From assembly GCF_043555875.1 (NCBI RefSeq), contig NZ_JBIGHW010000003.1:1-64000 (forward strand): a stretch of DNA of 64,000 nucleotides, given 5' to 3'. Position 1 is the stretch's first letter. Every line of letters begins with the position of its first letter. The notes beneath the pieces were generated by a model. It had not been told where the DNA came from. It searched no databases and was given only the letters and a program-made list of their open reading frames with translations. The position numbers were made by a program, and so were the translations under genes. Source of the stretch: Pelomonas margarita. GTDB taxonomy: Bacteria; Pseudomonadota; Gammaproteobacteria; Burkholderiales; Burkholderiaceae_C. This document shows, piece after piece, positions 9,104 to 15,975 of the stretch.

Positions 9104-9150
9104 GATGCAATCCTTTCAAGTCATCGTAGCAACCCGAGAGGACTCCTCCC

Positions 9151-9921
9151 ATGTTGAAAGGCAAGACCGCCCTCGTCACGGGCTCCACCAGCGGCATCGG
9201 CCTGGGCATTGCGCTGGCCCTTGCACGCCAGGGTGCCAACGTCATCCTGAACGGCTTCGGCGATGCCGACACGCCACGCGCCGAGGTCGCCGCGCTGGGC
9301 GTCAAGGTGGGCTACCACGGCGCCGACATGGGCAAGCCCGACGAGATCGCCGCCATGGTGGCCTATGCGCAGGCCGAGTTCGGCGGCATCGACATCCTCG
9401 TCAACAACGCCGGCATCCAGCATGTGGCCAAGGTGGAGGACTTCCCCGTGGAAAAGTGGGACGCCATCATTGCCATCAACCTGAGCTCGGCCTTCCACAC
9501 CACGCGGCTGGCGCTACCCGGCATGCTGGCCAAGGGCTGGGGACGCATCCTGAACCTGGCCTCGGTGCACGGGCTGGTCGCGTCGGCGCAGAAGTCGGCC
9601 TACGTGGCGGCCAAGCACGGGCTGGTGGGCTTCACCAAGAGCGTGGCGCTGGAGACGGCCACGACGCCGGTGACCGTCAACGCCATCTGCCCGGGCTGGG
9701 TGCTGACGCCGCTGGTGCAGAAGCAGGTGGACGCGCTGGCCACCCGCGACGGCGTGGACAACGACGAGGCCAAGCGGCGCCTGCTGGCCGAGAAGCAGCC
9801 CTCGCTGCAGTTCACGACGCCAGACGAGCTGGGCGCTCTGGCCGTGTTCCTGTGCTCGGACGCCGCCGCCAACGTGCGCGGCCAGGCCTGGTCGATGGAC
9901 GGCGGCTGGACGGCTGTCTGA
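9151..9921 (+). CDS. bdhA: 3-hydroxybutyrate dehydrogenase
   Basis: This 256-residue short-chain dehydrogenase oxidises (R)-3-hydroxybutyrate to acetoacetate with NAD+, a step in breakdown of polyhydroxybutyrate stores. The Rossmann motif TGSTSGIG is at 10-17 and NNAG at 85-88. The catalytic residues are Ser138, Tyr151 and Lys155 (YVAAK). Sequence landmarks of the 3-HBDH branch include ILNLASVHGLVAS, VNAICPGWVLTPLV and the ending GQAWSMDGGW. The start ATG follows GAGAGGACTCC. The gene ends seven bases from the convergent SIMPL gene. Confidence 0.9.
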   Translation: MLKGKTALVTGSTSGIGLGIALALARQGANVILNGFGDADTPRAEVAALGVKVGYHGADMGKPDEIAAMVAYAQAEFGGIDILVNNAGIQHVAKVEDFPVEKWDAIIAINLSSAFHTTRLALPGMLAKGWGRILNLASVHGLVASAQKSAYVAAKHGLVGFTKSVALETATTPVTVNAICPGWVLTPLVQKQVDALATRDGVDNDEAKRRLLAEKQPSLQFTTPDELGALAVFLCSDAAANVRGQAWSMDGGWTAV

Positions 9922-9928
9922 GGGCGCG

Positions 9929-10633
9929 TCAGCGCGGCGACGACTCGCGCGTCAGCTGCACGCTGCCGCTGACGTTCACGGTCACGCTCGCTTTGCCCGC
10001 CTCGGTGGGCAGGGCCGCGTCCGCCATGGCGCCCTTCATGCGCATCTCGGCCATCATGGGCCGCATGACCTGCCCCTCGTCGCCGGCGATGCTGACCTCG
10101 CCCACTACATAGCCGCCGTAGCCAAACTGCCTAGCGTAATCCGCCGCCTTGGCGCGGTAGCGGGCAATGGCCTGGGCGGTGATGTCGGCCTCCGCCTTCT
10201 CGCGCGCCTCGCGCGACAAGCTGTAGCCGACGCGGGAAATGCTCAGCGTGCTGATGCGGCCGGTCAGCTGCGCGATGGCGGCCGTGTCGCGGCCTTCCAC
10301 CTGCAGCTCGGCGCTGCCCTGCCAGCCATTGATCTTGCCGGTCTTGGGATCGTGGCGCGGGTACAGCGAGAAGCCGCCCGTCTGCACGTCCACCTGGCCA
10401 GGCTTGGCCAGCTTGCGCGCTTCGGCAAGCGCCGCGTCCAACGCCTGCTTCAGTGCGGCCTGCACGGCCGTCGGGTCGACGCCCTCACGGGAGGTCGAGA
10501 AGCTCACACCCAGCACATCACGCGTGACCTCGGCGGTCGCGCTGGCTGACAGGCTCAGTCGCTCGCGCGGCGGCTCCACAGCGTGGGCAGCGCCGGCAAG
10601 CACGAGGGCGGGCAACAAAATCAGCGAACGCAT
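9929..10633 (-). CDS. SIMPL domain (DUF541) periplasmic protein
   Basis: The protein has 234 residues with a cleavable signal peptide (MRSLILLPALVLAGAAHA). The mature part is a SIMPL/DUF541 domain, recognisable from its start LSLSASATAEVTRDVLGVSFSTSREG and a VQTGGFSLYPRHD segment. Family members such as E. coli YggE are periplasmic or envelope proteins tied to oxidative-stress tolerance; their molecular activity is unsettled. It is divergent from ompR, sharing a 134-base intergenic region. Confidence 0.85.
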   Translation of the reverse strand: MRSLILLPALVLAGAAHAVEPPRERLSLSASATAEVTRDVLGVSFSTSREGVDPTAVQAALKQALDAALAEARKLAKPGQVDVQTGGFSLYPRHDPKTGKINGWQGSAELQVEGRDTAAIAQLTGRISTLSISRVGYSLSREAREKAEADITAQAIARYRAKAADYARQFGYGGYVVGEVSIAGDEGQVMRPMMAEMRMKGAMADAALPTEAGKASVTVNVSGSVQLTRESSPR

Positions 10634-10678
10634 GGCATCTCCTTTGAACCGGGCCGCGCCAGCTTAGCCGCCCCACAT

Positions 10679-10701
10679 GGCAACCAGCTGTAACGGTTGC
10701 C
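10679..10701. promoter_or_regulatory. 7-bp inverted repeat in the SIMPL/ompR divergent region
   Basis: GGCAACC (10679-10685) and GGTTGCC (10695-10701) face each other around nine bases. A further TGTAAC/GTTACA pair lies at about 10689 and 10747. The repeats sit between the two divergent starts, where an operator for autoregulation would be expected. No known binding consensus is matched firmly. Confidence 0.3.
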
Positions 10702-10767
10702 TGCCGTCCTACAGCCCCGGGTTTCAAACCTGCACACAATGCCGCTGTTACAAATTCAGGAAGCGCG

Positions 10768-11502
10768 ATGAACAACGCCGCGAACCCCCGCCAGAACCGC
10801 ATCCTCGTCGTCGATGACGACGCCCGCATCCGTGACCTGCTGCGCCGTTACCTGACGCAGGAAGGCTTCGACGTGCTGCTGGCCGAGGACAGCCGCGCGC
10901 TGAACAAGCAGCTCACCCGCGAGACGGTGGACCTGATCGTGCTGGACCTGATGCTGCCCGGCGAGGATGGCCTGACCATCTGCCGCCGCCTGCGCGCCGC
11001 CAACGACACCACGCCCATCATCATGCTCACCGCCAAGGTCGAGGACGTGGACCGCATCGTCGGCCTGGAAGTGGGCGCCGACGACTACCTGGCCAAGCCC
11101 TTCAACCCGCGCGAACTGCTGGCCCGCATCAACGCCGTGCTGCGCCGCCGTCCACCGCCGGAAGCGCCCGGCGCGCCGAGCAAGGAGCCGATGACCGTCA
11201 CTTTCGGCCCGTTCGAGTTCGACTTGGCGCTGCGCCGACTGACCAAGAACGGCGAGCAACTGCCGCTGACGACCGGCGAGTTCTCCATGCTCAAGACGCT
11301 GGTGCGCCACCCGCGCCAGCCGCTGTCCCGCGACAAGCTGGCCCAGCTGGCACGCGGTCGCGAGTTCGAGCCCTTCGATCGCAGCCTGGACGTGCAGATC
11401 TCACGCCTGCGCAAGATGCTGGAGGCCGACCCGGCCCAGCCGCGCTACATCCAGACGGTGTGGGGCGTGGGGTACGTGTTCGTCCCGGACGAGAACACAT
11501 GA
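10768..11502 (+). CDS. ompR: OmpR-family response regulator
   Basis: This 244-residue response regulator has a receiver domain (about 10-125) with acidic pocket Asp16-Asp17 and phospho-acceptor Asp60 in LIVLDLMLPGEDG, then ADDYLAKPF. A winged-helix DNA-binding domain (about 145-240) has LTTGEFSMLKTLV and the recognition-helix region SLDVQISRLRKMLE. LARGREFEPFDRSLDVQ is typical of OmpR itself rather than PhoB or CreB. It is followed after 154 bases by its cognate kinase, so it answers EnvZ and likely controls porin or envelope genes. The promoter must lie in the region shared with the SIMPL gene. Confidence 0.9.
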   Translation: MNNAANPRQNRILVVDDDARIRDLLRRYLTQEGFDVLLAEDSRALNKQLTRETVDLIVLDLMLPGEDGLTICRRLRAANDTTPIIMLTAKVEDVDRIVGLEVGADDYLAKPFNPRELLARINAVLRRRPPPEAPGAPSKEPMTVTFGPFEFDLALRRLTKNGEQLPLTTGEFSMLKTLVRHPRQPLSRDKLAQLARGREFEPFDRSLDVQISRLRKMLEADPAQPRYIQTVWGVGYVFVPDENT

Positions 11503-11599
11503 GCCCCTCGCCCAATCTTGCCTCGCTGAACGCAGGCAAGCCTGGTCGGGCCCCCGAGAGGGGCGCGATGCTTGCCGGCTCGACCGGCAAGCACATCGC
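11503..11599 (+). other. multi-hairpin element in the ompR-envZ spacer
   Basis: Immediately after the ompR stop the sequence folds into stacked stems. P1 pairs 11503-11509 with 11558-11564. P2 inside it pairs 11517-11523 with 11534-11540. P3 pairs 11565-11570 with 11594-11599 and 11571-11578 with 11584-11591, around the five-base loop CTCGA. All arms are perfect complements apart from a two-base bulge in P3. There is no T-run. It could be a transcript-processing or attenuating structure, or a REP-like repeat, because its first 15 bases, including the stop codon, recur at 52163. Confidence 0.5.
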
Positions 11600-11656
11600 C
11601 ACAGGGGACGGCTTGGGGCGGCCCGGCGCTCGGCCCGAACACGCCCCGACCCACTG

Positions 11657-12976
11657 ATGCCTCGCCCCCACCTGGCACTGAACCTCTTCTGGCGCACCTT
11701 CGCCTGGCTGGCCCTGCTGCTGGCCGGTGCGGTGCTGGCCTGGCAATACACCTTCAAGCTGCTGGAGGCGCAGCCGCGCGCGCTGGAATCGGCCGAGCAG
11801 CTGGCCGGCCTCGTCAAGCTCAGCCGCATCGCACTGGAGCACACCGACCCGATCAACCGCGTCGCAGTCATCACGTCGATGTCGCGCGGCGACACGGTGC
11901 AGGTGCGCGTAGCCGAGCAGTCCGACAGGTGGCTGCCCTACAACACCAGCAGCTTCTCCGAGCGCCTGGCCGCCGAGCTGCGCCAGACGCTGGGCGAAGG
12001 CACGGTCGTGGCACGCAGCGTCAACGACACGCCTGGGCTGTGGGTGCGCTACACCGTGGGCCAGGACGCCTTCTGGCTGCGCACCAGCCCCGCGCCGATG
12101 GCGATCTCGCTGGCCAGCAACTGGTGGTGGGTGCTGATCGCGCTGCTGGCCACCATCGTCGGCTCGGCGCTGATCGCCCGCCTCATCAACCAGCCGCTGC
12201 GCGAACTGGCCGACGCGGCCGGCCGCATCCGTGACGGCGAGTACGACTCGCGCCTGGACGAGAACACCATGACCAGCGAGATCCGCGAGGTCAACATGGG
12301 CTTCAACCGCATGGCCCGCGAGCTCGCCAAGCTGGAGGAGGACCGCGCCGTCATGCTCGCCGGCATCTCGCACGACCTGCGCACGCCGCTGGCCCGGCTG
12401 CGGCTGGAAACCGAGATGAGCGTCAGCGACGAGCAGGCACGGCACTTCATGGCGCAGGACATCGACCAGCTCGACGCCATCATCAGCAAGTTCATGGACT
12501 ACGCGCGCCCGAACGAAACACAGCTGCGCCCGGCGCGGCTGGCCGACATCGTCGAGCGCGAGGTCCAGGGCTTCCGTGACCCCGACCAGATCCGCTTCCG
12601 CGTGCAGGTCGGCGCGGCGCTGAAGGTGCGGGTGGACGACACCGAGCTGGGCCGCGTGCTGCTCAACCTGTTCGAGAACGCCCGCCGCTACGGCCATCAG
12701 CCGGGCGAGCCCGCACGGGTCGAGGTCAGCGCCAGCCGCCAGGGCGCCTGGGTGGAGCTGCGCGTGCGCGACCACGGCCCCGGCGTGCCCGCCGACCGCC
12801 TGACCCGGCTGACCACCCCGTTCTACCGTGGCGACGCCGCACGCACGGCCGCCAGCGGCGCCGGGCTGGGGTTGGCCATCGTCGAGAAATCCGTGCAGCG
12901 CCTGGGCGGGCAGTTGTCCATCAGCAACTCGCCCGAGGGCGGCCTTTTGACAGTGCTCAAACTCCAGTCGGCCTGA
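11657..12976 (+). CDS. envZ: EnvZ-family sensor histidine kinase
   Basis: This 439-residue inner-membrane kinase has transmembrane helix 1 at about 10-31, a periplasmic sensor (about 32-153), helix 2 at about 155-177, then a HAMP domain (LINQPLRELADAAGRIRDGEYDSRL). The dimerisation/phospho-acceptor region has His239 in AGISHDLRTPLARLR, and the ATPase domain carries the N box (NLFENARRYG), DHGPGVP and GAGLGLAIV. It phosphorylates OmpR. The 154-base gap from ompR is unusually wide for this pair and holds a folded element. No Shine-Dalgarno stands out before ATG 11657, so its expression may depend on that spacer. Confidence 0.9.
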   Translation: MPRPHLALNLFWRTFAWLALLLAGAVLAWQYTFKLLEAQPRALESAEQLAGLVKLSRIALEHTDPINRVAVITSMSRGDTVQVRVAEQSDRWLPYNTSSFSERLAAELRQTLGEGTVVARSVNDTPGLWVRYTVGQDAFWLRTSPAPMAISLASNWWWVLIALLATIVGSALIARLINQPLRELADAAGRIRDGEYDSRLDENTMTSEIREVNMGFNRMARELAKLEEDRAVMLAGISHDLRTPLARLRLETEMSVSDEQARHFMAQDIDQLDAIISKFMDYARPNETQLRPARLADIVEREVQGFRDPDQIRFRVQVGAALKVRVDDTELGRVLLNLFENARRYGHQPGEPARVEVSASRQGAWVELRVRDHGPGVPADRLTRLTTPFYRGDAARTAASGAGLGLAIVEKSVQRLGGQLSISNSPEGGLLTVLKLQSA

Positions 12977-13021
12977 GCTACGCTGAGGCTCTCGCCCACC
13001 GCCAGGCACCTGCCTGCCACC

Positions 13022-13732
13022 ATGCCACGGGTCGCCCTCCTGCTTGCGCTGTTGCTTCACGCCGTCGCCGCCCAGGCGCAGCCGCGCGTGCTGGAGATGC
13101 TGGTCTACCCGAACGCCGGCGTGTTCGAGCTCGCACCCGGCAAGGGCCCTGGCGGCCCGGGCGGCGCGATGCTGCAACGCCTTCAGACGCTCAGCGGGGT
13201 GACGCTCAACCAGCAGTTCATGCCCATCCCGCGGGCGATGCTGACCGTCAGGCAGGCCGCCGGACACTGCGCGGTCGGCGTGACGCGCACGCCGGAACGG
13301 GAAGGCCTGCTGATGTGGGCCGGCCCTTGGGCGCGGGCGGCATCGACCGTCTATGCCCGCGCCGACGACCCGCGCACCCTCCACCATCCGCAAGAACTGC
13401 GCGGCAGCAGCATCGTCGTGCTGCGCGACTCCGCACTGGCCGATTGGCTCAAGACGCAGGGCATCCCGGCCACGCTGGTCAAGGACAACACCACCGGCCT
13501 GCGCATGCTGCAGGCGCGGCGCGTGGACTACTGGCTGGCCAACGACCTGGCCGCGCAATTCATCATCCGTGCCGAAGGCGGCGCCACGCCACGCGCGCTG
13601 CACAGCTTCGAGCGCATGGATCTCTATGTGGGCTGCCACCCGGGCACCGACCCCGCCGCCGTCGCCGCGTTGGACGCAGCCATCGCCCAGCTGCGCCGCA
13701 ACGGCGAGCTGGCGGAGTTCGGGCTGCGCTGA
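13022..13732 (+). CDS. orphan solute-binding-like protein (SBP family 3 type), paralogue 1
   Basis: A 236-residue exported protein (signal peptide ending AVAAQA). The mature part has the two-lobed layout of ABC amino-acid-type binding proteins (SBP_bac_3) but is short. Signatures shared with the next two paralogues are TRTPEREGL..WAGPW, LRMLQARRVDYWLANDL and an ending ELAEFGLR. No permease or ATPase gene is near, so a transport role is not supported; these proteins may act as periplasmic sensors or scavengers. It is separated from the next paralogue by 48 bases, suggesting tandem duplication. Confidence 0.7.
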   Translation: MPRVALLLALLLHAVAAQAQPRVLEMLVYPNAGVFELAPGKGPGGPGGAMLQRLQTLSGVTLNQQFMPIPRAMLTVRQAAGHCAVGVTRTPEREGLLMWAGPWARAASTVYARADDPRTLHHPQELRGSSIVVLRDSALADWLKTQGIPATLVKDNTTGLRMLQARRVDYWLANDLAAQFIIRAEGGATPRALHSFERMDLYVGCHPGTDPAAVAALDAAIAQLRRNGELAEFGLR

Positions 13733-13780
13733 AGGCCGCAGCTTGCCAGCAAGGCCGGCTGCTGCGCTAATTCAAAGACC

Positions 13781-14485
13781 ATGCCGACAACCGCCCTGCT
13801 TGCGCTGCTTTCGGGCCTGGCCACGGCCTCCCAGGCACCAACGCTGGAGATCGTGGTCTACCCGAACGCCGGCCTCTTCGAGGTGGAGGAAGGGCGTTTC
13901 ACCGGCCCCGGCGCGCCCATGCTGGCCCGGCTGCAGGCCCTCAGCGGCGTGCGCCTGACGGCACGCTCACTGCCCATCGCCCGTGCGCTGCAGCCTGGCG
14001 TGCTCAAGCCCGGCGCCTGCCTCGTCGGGCTGCCACGCACGGCCGAGCGCGAGGCGCTCTACCGTTGGGCCGGCCCCTGGTCCAGCAGCAGCATCACGCT
14101 GTACGGCCGGGCGGCCGAGACGCGCCGCGTCGACGGCCCCGACGACATGCGGGGCACCCAGATCGCCGTGCTGCGCGAGGCCCTGCCGGCTGCCTGGCTG
14201 AAGGAGCGCGGACTGCCCGGCTACGAAGTCAATGACGTGGCTACCGGCCTGCGCATGCTGCAGGCCGGCCGCGTGGACTACTGGCTGGGCAACGATGTCG
14301 TGACCCGCTTCGCGATACGGGCCGGCGTCGAAGGACCGGCGCCACGCGTGCTCTACAGCTTCGGTCGCATCGACCTGCACATGGCCTGCCATCCGCAGAC
14401 GCCAGCCGAACTGGTCGAACGCCTGCACACCAGCCTCGACCAGCTGCGCCGCAGCGGCGAGCTGGTGGACTTCGGCCTGCGCTGA
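13781..14485 (+). CDS. orphan solute-binding-like protein (SBP family 3 type), paralogue 2
   Basis: A 234-residue exported protein (signal peptide about 1-18). It aligns over its length with the preceding gene: LEIVVYPNAGLFEVE against LEMLVYPNAGVFELA, PRTAEREALYRWAGPW, GLRMLQAGRVDYWLGND and the ending ELVDFGLR. A pair of cysteines (CLVG and MACHP) matches CAVG and VGCHP in paralogue 1, pointing to a conserved disulphide. It is the second member of a tandem pair, and no transport partner genes are present. Ligand unknown. Confidence 0.7.
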   Translation: MPTTALLALLSGLATASQAPTLEIVVYPNAGLFEVEEGRFTGPGAPMLARLQALSGVRLTARSLPIARALQPGVLKPGACLVGLPRTAEREALYRWAGPWSSSSITLYGRAAETRRVDGPDDMRGTQIAVLREALPAAWLKERGLPGYEVNDVATGLRMLQAGRVDYWLGNDVVTRFAIRAGVEGPAPRVLYSFGRIDLHMACHPQTPAELVERLHTSLDQLRRSGELVDFGLR

Positions 14486-14589
14486 CAGGCGCGAGAGCCA
14501 TGCAGCCCCGCAGCCTGGCCAGACAAAACACCCGCGCCCGTCGCTGCCAATGCTCAGGCTGCGCCGCGAGTCATGGCTGCGCTTTGTGC

Positions 14590-15132
14590 CTAGTTCGAGG
14601 GCGTTGTGACGTGACTTTGAGGCACGGCCGAACAACGTTCCCCCGCTGAGGCCAGCAGGCAAACGGCGCGGGCTTCCATCGCGCGGCCCTCGCCCACCGG
14701 GCCCATCTTCTCGGCCGTCTTGGCCTTCACGTTGATCTGGCCCACCTCCACCGCCAGCACCGCCGCCAGCCGCTCGCGCATGGCCGGGATGTGCGGCGCC
14801 ATCTTGGGCGCCTGAGCAATGATGGTGGCGTCCAGGTTCACCAGAGCCCAGCCCGCCTCGCGCACGCGGCGGTAGGCCTCGGCCAGCAGCACCATGGAGT
14901 CGGCGCCCTTGAACTCGGCCGCTGTGTCGGGAAAGAGCTTACCGATGTCGCCTAAGGCGGCGGCGCCCAGTAGCGCGTCCGTGATGGCATGGGCCAACGC
15001 GTCGGCATCGGAGTGGCCCAGCAGGCCGTGGCTGTGCGGGATGGTGATGCCGCCCAGGATCAGCGGCCGGCCGGTGACGAGCTGGTGGGTGTCCCAGCCC
15101 TCGCCGATGCGCAGGGAAGAAGCGATGCTCAT
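14590..15132 (-). CDS. ispF: 2-C-methyl-D-erythritol 2,4-cyclodiphosphate synthase
   Basis: A MEP-pathway enzyme that cyclises CDP-methylerythritol 2-phosphate to MEcPP and releases CMP. The start ATG 15132 gives 180 residues. The N-terminus has RIGEGWDTHQL with zinc ligands Asp14 and His16, the GHSDADALAHAI motif with His48, the loop GDIGKLFPDT, and the C-terminal KTAEKMGPVGEG substrate loop. The family is about 160 residues long; the roughly 20-residue Ser/Pro-containing tail here is an unusual add-on. Its pathway partner ispD lies 4.2 kb away on the same strand, with unrelated genes between. Confidence 0.95.
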   Translation of the reverse strand: MSIASSLRIGEGWDTHQLVTGRPLILGGITIPHSHGLLGHSDADALAHAITDALLGAAALGDIGKLFPDTAAEFKGADSMVLLAEAYRRVREAGWALVNLDATIIAQAPKMAPHIPAMRERLAAVLAVEVGQINVKAKTAEKMGPVGEGRAMEARAVCLLASAGERCSAVPQSHVTTPSN

Positions 15133-15201
15133 GCACCGGATTGTCGGCGCAAGCCGACAGCGCCGACCCGGCCCCCGCATCACAGGCATTAACCTGCGCC
15201 C

Positions 15202-15945
15202 ATGCCGAGCTGTCTGTTCCCCCTGCCGTGGCCGCGCCTGCTGAGCGCGACGCTGGCACTGTGGGCGGGCCCAGGCGTGACGGCCACGCCGGCGCTCAAG
15301 CTGCTGGCCTTTCCCGTGCCTGGCCTTTATGACCTGGCCGAGGACGGCAGCGTCGCCGGCCCGGGCGGCCTGCTGATGAACCGGCTGATCGCGGCCAGCG
15401 GGCTGCGGGCGAGCACCGAGGTGATGCCGGTGCCGCGCGCCTTCAGCACGCTGATGTCGCCACCGCCGGGCTGCATCGTCGGCATGGTGCGCACCCCGGA
15501 GCGCGAGACCACGCTGCAGTGGGTGGGGCTGGTGTCGCGCGCCGAACTCGCGGTCTATGCGCGCAGCGGCGAACGCCCGCTGCCCGAGGCCAGCCCGCCG
15601 CTGACGAGCCTGCGCGGCCGGCGCGTCGTCGTCGTGCGGGACACGGCCATGGCCGCCCAGCTGCGCGAGCTGGGCGTGCAGGCGCAGGAGGTCAGCAGCA
15701 ATGTCAGCGCCCTGCGCATGCTGCAGGTCAGCCGCGTGGACTACTGGTACACGCACCAGCTGCTGGCCGAGCCCGCCGCCCGTGCCACTGGCGGCACGCC
15801 CATCCAGGCGTTGCTGAGCATCGCCCGCATCGACGGCTACCTGGCTTGCAACCCCGCCGTCCGCGCCGCCGACATCGACGCCCTGCGCAAGGCACTGCAG
15901 CAGCTGCGCCGCGAAGGCGCGCTGGCCGAGTTCGGTCTGCGCTGA
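15202..15945 (+). CDS. orphan solute-binding-like protein (SBP family 3 type), paralogue 3
   Basis: A 247-residue exported protein with an N-terminal signal (about 1-28, ending VTATPA). It carries the same signature as the two genes before ispF: VRTPERETTLQWVG, SALRMLQVSRVDYWY and the ending ALAEFGLR, with cysteines in GCIVG and LACNP at equivalent positions. It is divergent from ispF across 69 bases and lies 30 bases upstream of the patatin gene, so these two may be co-transcribed. No permease or ATPase adjoins it. Ligand and role unknown. Confidence 0.7.
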   Translation: MPSCLFPLPWPRLLSATLALWAGPGVTATPALKLLAFPVPGLYDLAEDGSVAGPGGLLMNRLIAASGLRASTEVMPVPRAFSTLMSPPPGCIVGMVRTPERETTLQWVGLVSRAELAVYARSGERPLPEASPPLTSLRGRRVVVVRDTAMAAQLRELGVQAQEVSSNVSALRMLQVSRVDYWYTHQLLAEPAARATGGTPIQALLSIARIDGYLACNPAVRAADIDALRKALQQLRREGALAEFGLR

Positions 15946-15975
15946 GGTCGCCGGCGCCTGCTATGGTGCCGCGCC

